Both the position numbers and the translations under genes were made by a program. Under the pieces are notes generated by a model that did not search any database, was not told the DNA's origin, and worked only from the letters and a program-made list of their open reading frames with translations. A stretch of 8,392 bases of DNA, taken from contig CBFHRN010000080.1 in NCBI GenBank assembly GCA_965658275.1, forward strand, positions 1-8,392, written 5' to 3'. This DNA is from Croceimicrobium sp965658275 (GTDB taxonomy: Bacteria > Bacteroidota > Bacteroidia > Flavobacteriales > Schleiferiaceae). Below are positions 1 through 5,927 of this stretch, in pieces (position 1 is the stretch's first letter; each line of letters opens with the position of its first letter).

Positions 1-2
1 CA

Positions 3-410
3 ATCAAACCCACTACCACCGAAAGTGACATGAACGTCTTTATGGATCAATGGCATTTAGCCGCCCATGAGGCTGATGCCAATGCATTTTTTGGCCAGAT
101 GAGCGCTGATGGTATTTACATTGGAACGGATGCATCGGAGCGTTGGTTGCGGGATGAATTAAGACTATGGTCGAAAAAGGCCTTTGAACGCGAGCATGCT
201 TGGTCCTTCACTGCCTTAGAACGCAATTGGCAACAACAGGAAGACTTTTGGATTTGTGATGAGCTATTGGAAACTGGAATGGGAATTTGCAGAGCTACGG
301 CCGTTATTGCTAAGGAAGAAGGGATCTGGAAAATCCAACATTACCAATTGTCTTTAGCAGTCCCTAACGAGAAGATTGAGGAATTTAAGCTACTTGTAAA
401 TTCGCCTTAA
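3..410 (+). CDS. NTF2/SnoaL-like family protein, 5' end outside window
   Basis: Small alpha+beta-barrel protein of the NTF2/SnoaL-like superfamily. Members act as enzymes or small-ligand binders, and no specific substrate can be assigned here. Counting from the ATG at 30, the recognisable parts are WHLAAHEADANAFF (8-21), IGTDASERW (31-39), AWSFTALERN (57-66) and the final strand pair CRATAVIAKEEGIWKIQHYQ (87-106), a pattern shared by Bacteroidota homologues. The frame stays open from the ATG at 30 to the window edge (I-K-P-T-T-T-E-S-D before that Met). There is no ribosome-binding site at 30, and related proteins often have an N-terminal extension or signal peptide. I therefore treat the gene as truncated on the left, with the ATG at 30 as a fallback start. 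It is followed after 36 bases by the CBS gene on the same strand. The fold assignment is firm and the function is unknown. Confidence 0.75.
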   Translation: MKPTTTESDMNVFMDQWHLAAHEADANAFFGQMSADGIYIGTDASERWLRDELRLWSKKAFEREHAWSFTALERNWQQQEDFWICDELLETGMGICRATAVIAKEEGIWKIQHYQLSLAVPNEKIEEFKLLVNSP

Positions 411-446
411 TTTAACTATATTGCTGGAAACCAATCCAAAAACACT

Positions 447-905
447 ATGATCAAAAGTTTTCAAGGAGCAAGGGCTCCCATTACTAAAGAAGCGCCTCAA
501 AACGTTCAGGTAAAAGATTATATGACGACTAAGTTGATCACTTTTAGGGCCGATCAAAGTATGGATGAAGCAATGGGTGTTTTATTAGCTAAGCGGATTT
601 CCGGTGCACCTGTAGTAGACCAAGATCAAAGATTGATAGGCGTATTATCCGAAGGGGATTGTTTAAAGGAGATCATACGAGGGAAGTATAATAATTCTCC
701 TCATTCTTCGGGCTCGGTGGGTGAATACATGACCACGGAAGTCCGGACTATTGATCCTACCATGAGTATTTTTGATGCGGCCAGTAAATTTTTGAATGAA
801 CGGATTCGAAGGTTTCCTGTTGTGCAAAATGGCATTTTAATAGGTCAAATTAGTCAGAAAGATATCATGCGTGCCTTTAGTAATTTAAGGTCAGAAACCT
901 GGTAA
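447..905 (+). CDS. Two-CBS-domain protein
   Basis: A 152-residue stand-alone CBS pair, about residues 21-77 and 91-146. CBS pairs usually sense adenine nucleotides or S-adenosylmethionine and pass the signal to a partner. No catalytic domain is attached. Visible hallmarks are VKDYMTTKLITF (22-33), SGAPVVD (52-58), GVLSEGDCLK (65-74), the second-domain opening VGEYMTTEVRTID (91-103), RRFPVVQNG (121-129) and GQISQKDIM (133-141). The basic N-terminal segment MIKSFQGAR is typical of a conserved Bacteroidota family of this length. The ATG at 447 fits that family start. No Shine-Dalgarno sequence is visible. A terminator lies 26 bases after the stop, so this gene ends its transcription unit. The partner and ligand are unknown. 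Confidence 0.88.
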   Translation: MIKSFQGARAPITKEAPQNVQVKDYMTTKLITFRADQSMDEAMGVLLAKRISGAPVVDQDQRLIGVLSEGDCLKEIIRGKYNNSPHSSGSVGEYMTTEVRTIDPTMSIFDAASKFLNERIRRFPVVQNGILIGQISQKDIMRAFSNLRSETW

Positions 906-930
906 TATTCCTTGTTGGAATTCAATATTT

Positions 931-955
931 AGAGGCGTCTAGCCTCTTTTTTTTT
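931..955 (+). terminator. Rho-independent terminator after the CBS gene
   Basis: AGAGGC (931-936) and GCCTCT (942-947) form a perfect 6-bp stem around the loop GTCTA. A run of eight further T residues follows (948-955). It separates the CBS gene from the downstream operon. Confidence 0.88.
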
Positions 956-999
956 ACCATAAGTTGCAGTAAGTTAAATGTTTATCTAGAGCATTTTCT

Positions 1000-1032
1000 T
1001 TTGGAATTAAGCTTTTAATGTTTTTAACTTTA
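1000..1032 (+). promoter_or_regulatory. Possible Bacteroidota-type promoter for the zinc-ribbon operon
   Basis: TTTG at 1000-1003 is followed after 21 bases by TAACTTTA (1025-1032). That is one mismatch from the Bacteroidota -7 element TAnnTTTG, and the spacing is in the usual range. Transcription would start around 1037-1040, which favours translation from the ATG at 1057 over the upstream ATG at 1018. The match is imperfect and the region is AT-rich, so this is only a candidate. Confidence 0.3.
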
Positions 1033-1056
1033 AGCCTTAACCTTAAATTCTGCTCA

Positions 1057-1422
1057 ATGGAAAAATGCATTGAATGCGGCTGCAAATTAGTAGGCCGCAG
1101 TGACAAAAAGTTCTGTGATAGTAATTGCCGCAATGCCTATCACAATGAAAAATCAAGGCCTATCATCAATCAGGTGCGTAAGATTAATCGCAGTTTGGCG
1201 ACTAATCGGAGCATTTTGGAAAATTTAGCCCTCGAGGGGGTTGATCAAGTAGCCCTAAAAATCCTTCGTACGCTTGGCTTCAATGAAAATTTGATTACCG
1301 CCCGATACAAGGATGAAAAAGGCGAGGAAATTCTCTGTATTTATGATCAAGTCTTTCGTCTCAATCTAGATGAAATTGTAATTTTAACGGAAGGAACAGG
1401 AAATTTCCGACCGACAGGATGA
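1057..1422 (+). CDS. Zinc-ribbon protein, conserved hypothetical
   Basis: A 121-residue protein with an N-terminal four-cysteine zinc ribbon: C4-X2-C7 and C20-X3-C24 within GRSDKKFCDSNCRNAYHN (13-30). A helical basic segment (about 31-60) follows. The C-terminal domain (about 65-121) has the ARYKDEKGEEILCIYDQ stretch and no recognisable catalytic motif. Similar short proteins are widespread in Bacteroidota and uncharacterised; the basic helix after the ribbon would allow nucleic-acid binding, which is inference. I start it at the ATG at 1057 because MEKCIECG is the natural family start. An in-frame ATG at 1018 would add 13 hydrophobic residues of poor character. Its stop overlaps the next gene by four bases (ATGA), indicating translational coupling. 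Confidence 0.72.
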   Translation: MEKCIECGCKLVGRSDKKFCDSNCRNAYHNEKSRPIINQVRKINRSLATNRSILENLALEGVDQVALKILRTLGFNENLITARYKDEKGEEILCIYDQVFRLNLDEIVILTEGTGNFRPTG

Positions 1423-1694
1423 CAAAAAGATCAAAGTGGTTAGTTTACAGCATCTTAGGTCTGGTACTGATTGGTGCCGGCCTAAGTGTTTTTGGGGAGG
1501 CCTTAGTGCTTAAAATGGAATCTGATTATTGGCAAGATTGGTTCTGGATAGGCACACTCAGTTTAGTTTTGGTGAATGCTGGAGTTAGTTTTGTCGGTCA
1601 AGCGGTTATTTACCGGGTGAAGCATGATCATTTCCATCATTGGCATAAACACCATAAAAAGCATTCTCGTTCGGAGGAAAACGAACATTCGTAA
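1419..1694 (+). CDS. Small two-helix membrane protein with histidine-rich tail
   Basis: I do not recognise a family. The 91-residue protein has two hydrophobic helices (about 8-32 and 43-64) joined by an acidic, aromatic loop containing DYWQDWFW. It ends in a cytosol-type basic tail with nine histidines in about 22 residues (from about 68 onward), including HDHFHHWHKHHKKH. A 4TM-like half-unit or an accessory subunit of a membrane complex is possible. The histidine cluster would suit binding of Zn, Ni, Co or Cu, but this is inference from composition only. The start ATG overlaps the stop of the zinc-ribbon gene, and the CrtA-like gene begins 30 bases after its stop, so it sits inside an operon. 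Confidence 0.68.
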   Translation: MTKRSKWLVYSILGLVLIGAGLSVFGEALVLKMESDYWQDWFWIGTLSLVLVNAGVSFVGQAVIYRVKHDHFHHWHKHHKKHSRSEENEHS

Positions 1695-1724
1695 AGCTAA
1701 TTAGTTACCTCCTAAAGTACCTTT

Positions 1725-2618
1725 TTGTCTAGTACCTATATTCACTTTTATCATTTCCCTACTTCAAAGGCCCGCTGGTGGGCCTTTAAACAGATGCGAC
1801 TTTACCCGCCGCTTATGGAGGGGCTAGATGGTTTGAGTTTCTTTAAGATGATGGGCAGCGGGGCTGGAGAGGGCTTTAGTATTTGGCCTGACTGGTCTAC
1901 CTATATTCATCTTAGCGTTTGGATTAATGAATCCTCTTACTTACAATGGCGTTCAAGCGAAGGATTTCAAGAATTTCTCAAGAGGTCAGATGGCTTTAAA
2001 TCTTTAGCCCTGGAAGCCTATATGACTAAAGGGGAGTGGAATCAAAAACAGCCCTTTGCGGTTAAACAGGAAGTCCAGCCCATGCCATTGATGGCCGTGC
2101 TTACCCGTNNNNNNNNNNNNNNNNNNNNNNNNNNNNNNNNNNNNNNNNNNNNNNNNNNNNNNNNNNNNNNNNNNNNNNNNNNNNNNNNNNNNNNNNNNNN
2201 NNNNNNGGGGGAGTGGAATCAAAAACAGCCCTTTGCGGTTAAACAGGAAGTCCAGCCCATGCCATTGATGGCCGTGCTTACCCGTGCTTCTATTAAAAAA
2301 AGAAAATTGATTAGCTTTTGGAAAAATGTACCTAAAGTATCCAAGGTTATTTCTAAGCAAGAATCCATGCTCTTGCAAAAGGGCATTGGCGAGTGGCCTT
2401 TGATTGAGCAAGCGACGATTAGCGTATGGGACCAGGAAAAAGCCATGCGCGATTTCGCCTATCGGCAAGAGGAGCACAAACATGTTGTAAGAGAGACCCG
2501 CCGCTTGGATTGGTATAAGGAGGAGCAATTTACCCGATTTCAGGTGAAATCTTGGGAAGGCTATTGGCCGACAAATTTTTTTGATAAACTAGAAGAATTT
2601 AAACCACTATATGAGTAA
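1725..2618 (+). CDS. CrtA-like carotenoid oxygenase, interrupted by assembly gap
   Basis: Homologue of spheroidene monooxygenase (CrtA), an oxygenase that adds a 2-keto group to acyclic carotenoids in purple bacteria. A CrtA relative in a Flavobacterium acts as a carotenoid 2-hydroxylase in myxol synthesis. Family signatures are FKQMRLYPP (21-29), FKMMGSGAGEGF (40-51), AVLTRASI, FWKNVPKVSK, KGIGEWP, ATISVWD and WYKEEQFTRFQV near the end. The only plausible start is TTG at 1725: a stop lies four codons upstream and the next Met is residue 24, inside the conserved domain. Bases 2109-2206 are Ns flanked by identical 78-bp copies. Merging the copies removes 177 bases, keeps the frame, and gives 238 residues with continuous family similarity. 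The stop overlaps the NhaA start by eight bases. Family is confident; substrate is not, since no other carotenoid gene is in view. Confidence 0.8.
   Translation: MSSTYIHFYHFPTSKARWWAFKQMRLYPPLMEGLDGLSFFKMMGSGAGEGFSIWPDWSTYIHLSVWINESSYLQWRSSEGFQEFLKRSDGFKSLALEAYMTKGEWNQKQPFAVKQEVQPMPLMAVLTRXXXXXXXXXXXXXXXXXXXXXXXXXXXXXXXXXGEWNQKQPFAVKQEVQPMPLMAVLTRASIKKRKLISFWKNVPKVSKVISKQESMLLQKGIGEWPLIEQATISVWDQEKAMRDFAYRQEEHKHVVRETRRLDWYKEEQFTRFQVKSWEGYWPTNFFDKLEEFKPLYE
2031..2108 (+). repeat. Direct repeat, left copy at the gap
   Basis: These 78 bases are identical to 2208-2285 on the other side of the N run. Both copies encode the same 26 residues, GEWNQKQ through AVLTR, in the same frame. They are almost certainly two readings of one genomic segment at contig ends. 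Confidence 0.9.
2109..2206. other. Assembly gap, 98 Ns
   Basis: A run of 98 undetermined bases inside the CrtA-like gene, bordered by the identical 78-base copies. Because the flanks are the same sequence, the true gap is probably negative (an unmerged overlap) and no sequence may actually be missing. Confidence 0.97.
2208..2285 (+). repeat. Direct repeat, right copy at the gap
   Basis: Exact copy of 2031-2108. One additional G at 2207 replaces the A found at the equivalent place (2030) before the left copy, as expected for an unreliable contig tip. The sequence after this copy continues the CrtA-like domain properly (LTRASIKKRK), so the right copy is the natural lead-in. Confidence 0.9.
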
Positions 2619-3716
2619 AAAAGGAATTACGGAACCCATCGATTACTTGGAAAGACCCATTAAAAGAGTGGCCTCAAATGACCTAAGTGTTGGTGTTCTA
2701 CTTTTCCTATCGGCTGCTGCAGCGCTTGTCATTGCTAATTCGAGTTGGGGTTCGCATTGGTATCATCATTTATGGGAAACGTCCATTAAAATAAGCTTTG
2801 GCGAAGCTCATTTTGGAATGAACCTTCATCACCTTATTAATGATGGCCTTATGGCGCTATTCTTTTTCCAGGTTGGCCTAGAAATCAAACGGGAGTTTAT
2901 CCTCGGTCGACTCAATACTCTAAAAAAGGCCAGTTTGCCAGTAGGTGCCGCTATTGGGGGGGATGTTAGTTCCGGCCTTGATATATTTAGCTTTTAATCG
3001 CGGTGAAGCTTCGGGCGGGTGGGGGATTCCGATGGCTACCGATATTGCCTTTACGCTAGGTTTGATAAGCATGGTTAAGCGCAGTATTGCCAAATCCTTA
3101 ACGGTTTTTGTGACTTCCCTAGCCGTGGTAGACGATATCGGGGCTGTTTTAGTCATAGCCTTTTTTACACCTCTAATCTTCATGCAGAGCAATTAATCTA
3201 TGCTGCTGTTGTACTTGCCTTGCTTTTTGCAGCCAATAAACTAGGTGTACGTTCGGTATTGTTTTATGCCTTTATGGGCATTGTGGGTATATGGTCCGCC
3301 TTTTTTGCGGCTGGTATTCATCCCACAATAGCAGGCATTTTATTGTGATGCCACTTTTCGCTTTCGCGAATGCAGGCGTTGTTTTGGAAGGAGGCCTCCA
3401 AACCTTAACTACCAGTACCGTGGCACTAGGAATTATATTTGGCTTGGTTCTCGGAAAGGCAATAGGTATAAGCTTCTTTAGTTGGATACTGTTAAAATTG
3501 AATTGGGCGGAAATGCCTGAAAAATCCAATTGGAGACAAATAATCGGTGTTGCCTTTTTGGCTGGAATAGGATTTACCATGTCCTTATTTATTTCCGAAT
3601 TAGCATTCGAATCCAAGGAACTAATCGCCCAATCTAAGTTAGCCGTTTTAGCCGCTAGTAGCTTGGCAGCCCTTATTGGCTTAGGCCTACTTCGAATGAA
3701 TAAAGCGAAGGCTTGA
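2611..3716 (+). pseudogene. nhaA: Na+/H+ antiporter NhaA, disrupted by two frameshifts and a deletion
   Basis: Inner-membrane Na+(Li+)/H+ antiporter of the NhaA family, readable only in four pieces. Frame 1, 2611-2961: from MSKKGITEP through NDGLMALFFFQVGLEIKREF to GAAIGG. Frame 2, 2963-3166: MLVPALIYLAF through ATDIAFTLG and LAVVDDIGAVLV. Frame 1 again, 3169-3345: HAEQLIYAAV to GIHPTIAGILL. Frame 3, about 3336-3713: MPLFAFANAGV to LGLGLLRMNKAKA, with stop TGA at 3714. Residues equivalent to E. coli Asp133, Asp163, Asp164 and Lys300 are present (codons at 3041, 3131, 3134 and 3456). Breaks are an extra G in the seven-G run 2956-2962, a missing T in the six-T run 3161-3166, and loss of the loop that normally joins AG(V/I)LL to the MPLFAFANAG helix. 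The pieces sum to about 368 residues against 388 for E. coli. Its start overlaps the CrtA-like stop by eight bases. True decay and local sequence error cannot be told apart here. Confidence 0.85.
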
Positions 3717-3807
3717 AAAAACAAGGGATTTTTTAGAAATAGCAGGTCTTAGAACGACAATAACTATTATTTTCGCAGGCAAATATTTGCAAATCAAATT
3801 CGCAGTA

Positions 3808-4677
3808 ATGAGCGTACTCGTAAACAAAGATTCCAAAGTTATAGTGCAAGGTTTTACTGGTAGTGAAGGTACTTTTCACGCTGGTCAAATGATAGAAGCT
3901 GGTACTAATGTAGTAGGAGGGGTAACCCCAGGTAAAGGTGGTCAGAGCCACTTGGACCGTCCTGTATTTAATACCGTAGCCGATGCTGTAAAGGAAACGG
4001 CTGCCAATGTTTCCATCATTTTCGTTCCACCGGCTTTCGCTGCTGATGCTATTATGGAAGCGGCCGAAGCGGGAATCAAAGTTATTGTAGCCATTACCGA
4101 AGGGATTCCGGTGAAGGATATGATTACTGTGAAAGAATATTTAGCGGATAAAGACTGTCGCCTGATTGGCCCTAACTGCCCAGGCGTTATGACCCCAGGC
4201 GGTGCAAAGGTGGGTATTATGCCAGCCTTTATTTTCAACCCTGGTCGTATTGGTATTGTTTCTAAATCGGGTACCCTAACCTATGAAGCTGTGGATCAAA
4301 TCACAAAGGCTGGAATGGGTCAGAGTACGGCTATCGGTATTGGTGGCGATCCAATTATCGGTACTTCAATGAAAGAAGCGGTTGAATTATTAATGAATGA
4401 CTCTGAAACCGATGGTATCGTTATGATTGGAGAAATCGGTGGTCAGATGGAAGCTGAAGCGGCTAATTGGATTAAAGAAAATGGAACAAAACCAGTAGTT
4501 GGTTTTATTGCGGGTGAAACGGCGCCTAAAGGACGTACCATGGGGCATGCTGGTGCTATCGTTGGTGGATCTGAAGATACCGCCCAAGCCAAGAAGGCTA
4601 TTATGCGCGAATGTGGCATCCATGTGGTGGATTCACCTGCAGATATTGGTTCAAAAATGACCGAAGTATTAGCTTAA
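3808..4677 (+). CDS. sucD: Succinyl-CoA ligase (ADP/GDP-forming) alpha subunit
   Basis: TCA-cycle enzyme subunit that, with the beta subunit SucC, interconverts succinyl-CoA and succinate with formation of a nucleoside triphosphate; cytoplasmic. The 289-residue product equals the usual length. The N-terminal CoA-binding Rossmann domain shows VQGFTGSEGTFHA (13-25), GGVTPGKGG (37-45) and GPNCPG (121-126). The ligase domain shows GIVSKSGTLTYEA, GIGGDPIIGT and GETAPKGRTMGHAGAI, with the phosphorylated His at 247. I chose ATG 3808 (MSVLVNKDSKV) over an in-frame TTG at 3787 because it is the family start. No sucC lies in the window. It is preceded by about 90 bases without a clear promoter and followed by a strong terminator, so it may be monocistronic. 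It is fully intact, in contrast to its upstream neighbour. Confidence 0.97.
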   Translation: MSVLVNKDSKVIVQGFTGSEGTFHAGQMIEAGTNVVGGVTPGKGGQSHLDRPVFNTVADAVKETAANVSIIFVPPAFAADAIMEAAEAGIKVIVAITEGIPVKDMITVKEYLADKDCRLIGPNCPGVMTPGGAKVGIMPAFIFNPGRIGIVSKSGTLTYEAVDQITKAGMGQSTAIGIGGDPIIGTSMKEAVELLMNDSETDGIVMIGEIGGQMEAEAANWIKENGTKPVVGFIAGETAPKGRTMGHAGAIVGGSEDTAQAKKAIMRECGIHVVDSPADIGSKMTEVLA

Positions 4678-4699
4678 GCTAAACATAAGAATACATGAG

Positions 4700-4735
4700 A
4701 ATCCCATTGGTCTTTTGACGAATGGGATTTTTTTT
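4700..4735 (+). terminator. Rho-independent terminator after sucD
   Basis: AATCCCATT (4700-4708) pairs with AATGGGATT (4721-4729). Above one G-G mismatch, an inner GTC/GAC pairing closes a TTTT loop. The T tract runs from 4728 to 4735. It ends only five bases before the prmC start codon. Confidence 0.9.
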
Positions 4736-4740
4736 AGGCC

Positions 4741-5571
4741 ATGATTGATATTTTTAAAATAGAAAGAGCATTTCTGGAATTCTTTGATCGGGATGATCAA
4801 AGTGAGTTTAAAGCTCAATTTTGGAGGTTGCTAGAGGATAAATATCAATTGAAACGAACGGAATTGATAACCGGGGCTAAATTATTGCAGGATAACTTGT
4901 TAGCCCAGTTTACTTCAGACTTAGCTAAACTTCAATCTGGAGAGGTGCTACAGCATTTAGTTGGATTTGAATGGTTTGCAGGAAAGACCTTCAAAGTAGG
5001 GCCAGAGGTTCTTATCCCGAGACCAGAAACGGAGGAGTTGCTTCATATTATCAGGCGTCGGCTTCCAAATGCTCCTCGCATTATTGATCTAGCGACTGGG
5101 AGCGGCTGTATTGCGATTTCCTTGAAGACCGATAGCAATGAGGTATTTGCTTTAGAAAAGAGCTCTGAGGCGCTCAAAATAGCTAGAGAGAATGCGCAAG
5201 AATGGAATGTCTCCATTCATTTTATAGAGGATGATATTTTAATGCCTGAAAAAGATTGGCCACAATCGATGGATCTTATTGTGAGCAATCCCCCGTATGT
5301 AAGGGTTTTAGAAAGGGAGCAAATGGATAAAAGGGTTTACGATAAGGAGCCTGCCATGGCTTTATTCGTGTCCGATGAAGATCCTTTAATTTTCTACCGA
5401 TTGATTTCCGATTACGCTAAAGCAGCTTTGAATGAAGGTGGGGTTATGGCCTTAGAAATCAATCAATACTTATCGGAAGAGACGGTAAGCTTGATTGGCT
5501 TAAACTTTAAAAGTGTGGAATTGATCCATGATCAGTTCGGTAATCCTCGCTTTATATGGGCTAAAAAGTAA
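4741..5571 (+). CDS. prmC: Release factor glutamine N5-methyltransferase PrmC
   Basis: S-adenosylmethionine-dependent enzyme that methylates the Gln of the GGQ motif in peptide-chain release factors RF1 and RF2, improving termination; cytoplasmic. The 276 residues match the usual length (E. coli 277). An N-terminal helical domain (1-80) recognises the release factor and ends in LQHLVGFEWFAG. Then come LIPRPETEELL (91-101), the SAM-binding motif DLATGSGCIAISL (116-128) and the catalytic NPPY (183-186), followed by YDKEPAMALF. The strand-2 acidic residue is Glu (FALEKS), where Asp is commoner. The ATG at 4741 sits directly behind the sucD terminator, with only a weak AGG three bases upstream. 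No other start fits the family, and no clear promoter is visible. Its stop lies within the stem of the next terminator. Confidence 0.95.
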   Translation: MIDIFKIERAFLEFFDRDDQSEFKAQFWRLLEDKYQLKRTELITGAKLLQDNLLAQFTSDLAKLQSGEVLQHLVGFEWFAGKTFKVGPEVLIPRPETEELLHIIRRRLPNAPRIIDLATGSGCIAISLKTDSNEVFALEKSSEALKIARENAQEWNVSIHFIEDDILMPEKDWPQSMDLIVSNPPYVRVLEREQMDKRVYDKEPAMALFVSDEDPLIFYRLISDYAKAALNEGGVMALEINQYLSEETVSLIGLNFKSVELIHDQFGNPRFIWAKK

Positions 5572-5596
5572 AAGACCCGCCAAAGGCAGGTCTTTT
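5570..5596. terminator. Bidirectional terminator between prmC and HU
   Basis: AAAAGACC (5570-5577) pairs with GGTCTTTT (5589-5596), with an inner GCC/GGC pairing around an AAA loop. Read on the plus strand it ends in TTTT after prmC. Read on the minus strand it ends in TCTTTTACTTTTT after HU. It overlaps the last two bases of the prmC stop codon and serves both convergent genes. Confidence 0.85.
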
Positions 5597-5616
5597 AAGC
5601 AAATATTTTTGCTGGA

Positions 5617-5886
5617 TTAGAGCTTTGAGTTAAGCTCAGAACCTGCCTTAAATTTTGCAACTGTTTTTGCTGGAATTTTGATCGTTTGACCAGTTTGAGG
5701 ATTACGACCTTCGCGAGCAGAGCGCTGTGAAGTAGAGAAGGTTCCGAAACCTACTAAAGAAACGCGACCACCTGAAGCTAAAGTGTCAGTAACTTTACCA
5801 GTAAAGGCGTCTAGTGCTTTTTTTGCAGCAGCTTTAGAGATTCCTGCCTCAGTAGCCATCGCGTCAATAAGATCAGCTTTGTTCAT
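5617..5886 (-). CDS. hup: HU-family DNA-binding protein
   Basis: Small histone-like protein that binds and bends DNA as a dimer in the nucleoid. The 89 residues from MNKADLIDAMA match standard HU length (about 90). Visible parts are the dimerising helices (ISKAAAKKALDAF), the core GGRVSLVGFGTFS, and the DNA-embracing arm with RSAREGRNPQTGQTIKIPA, including the Pro that intercalates into DNA, then VAKFKAGSELNSKL. An in-frame ATG 24 bases upstream (5910) would add MSNQNLNV. I prefer 5886 because MNK is the family start and the predicted promoter would leave only about ten leader bases for 5910. It converges on prmC with a shared terminator and has its own promoter, so it is probably transcribed alone and strongly. 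Confidence 0.95.
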   Translation of the reverse strand: MNKADLIDAMATEAGISKAAAKKALDAFTGKVTDTLASGGRVSLVGFGTFSTSQRSAREGRNPQTGQTIKIPAKTVAKFKAGSELNSKL

Positions 5887-5927
5887 TACGTTTAAATTTT
5901 GGTTAGACATTGTGATTCGAACAGCAA

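Noticed and set aside
1018..1056. Upstream ATG extending the zinc-ribbon protein by 13 residues
   Set aside because: The added residues are unlike the family start, and the candidate promoter overlaps this stretch.
2004..2528. Long minus-strand open frame opposite the CrtA-like gene
   Set aside because: It spans the N gap, lacks family features, and is a shadow of the well-supported plus-strand gene.
3272..3724. Minus-strand open frame of 150 codons opposite the end of nhaA
   Set aside because: Plus-strand frame clearly encodes NhaA helices; the opposite frame has no recognisable motif.
3710..3737. Possible terminator after nhaA, with CTTG and CAAG around six As and then TTTTTT
   Set aside because: The stem is only four base pairs with a weak loop and GGA before the T run; too unstable to call.
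3768..3775. TATTTTCG as a -7 promoter element for sucD
   Set aside because: One mismatch to TAnnTTTG and no TTTG at a suitable distance upstream; not better than chance in this AT-rich spacer.
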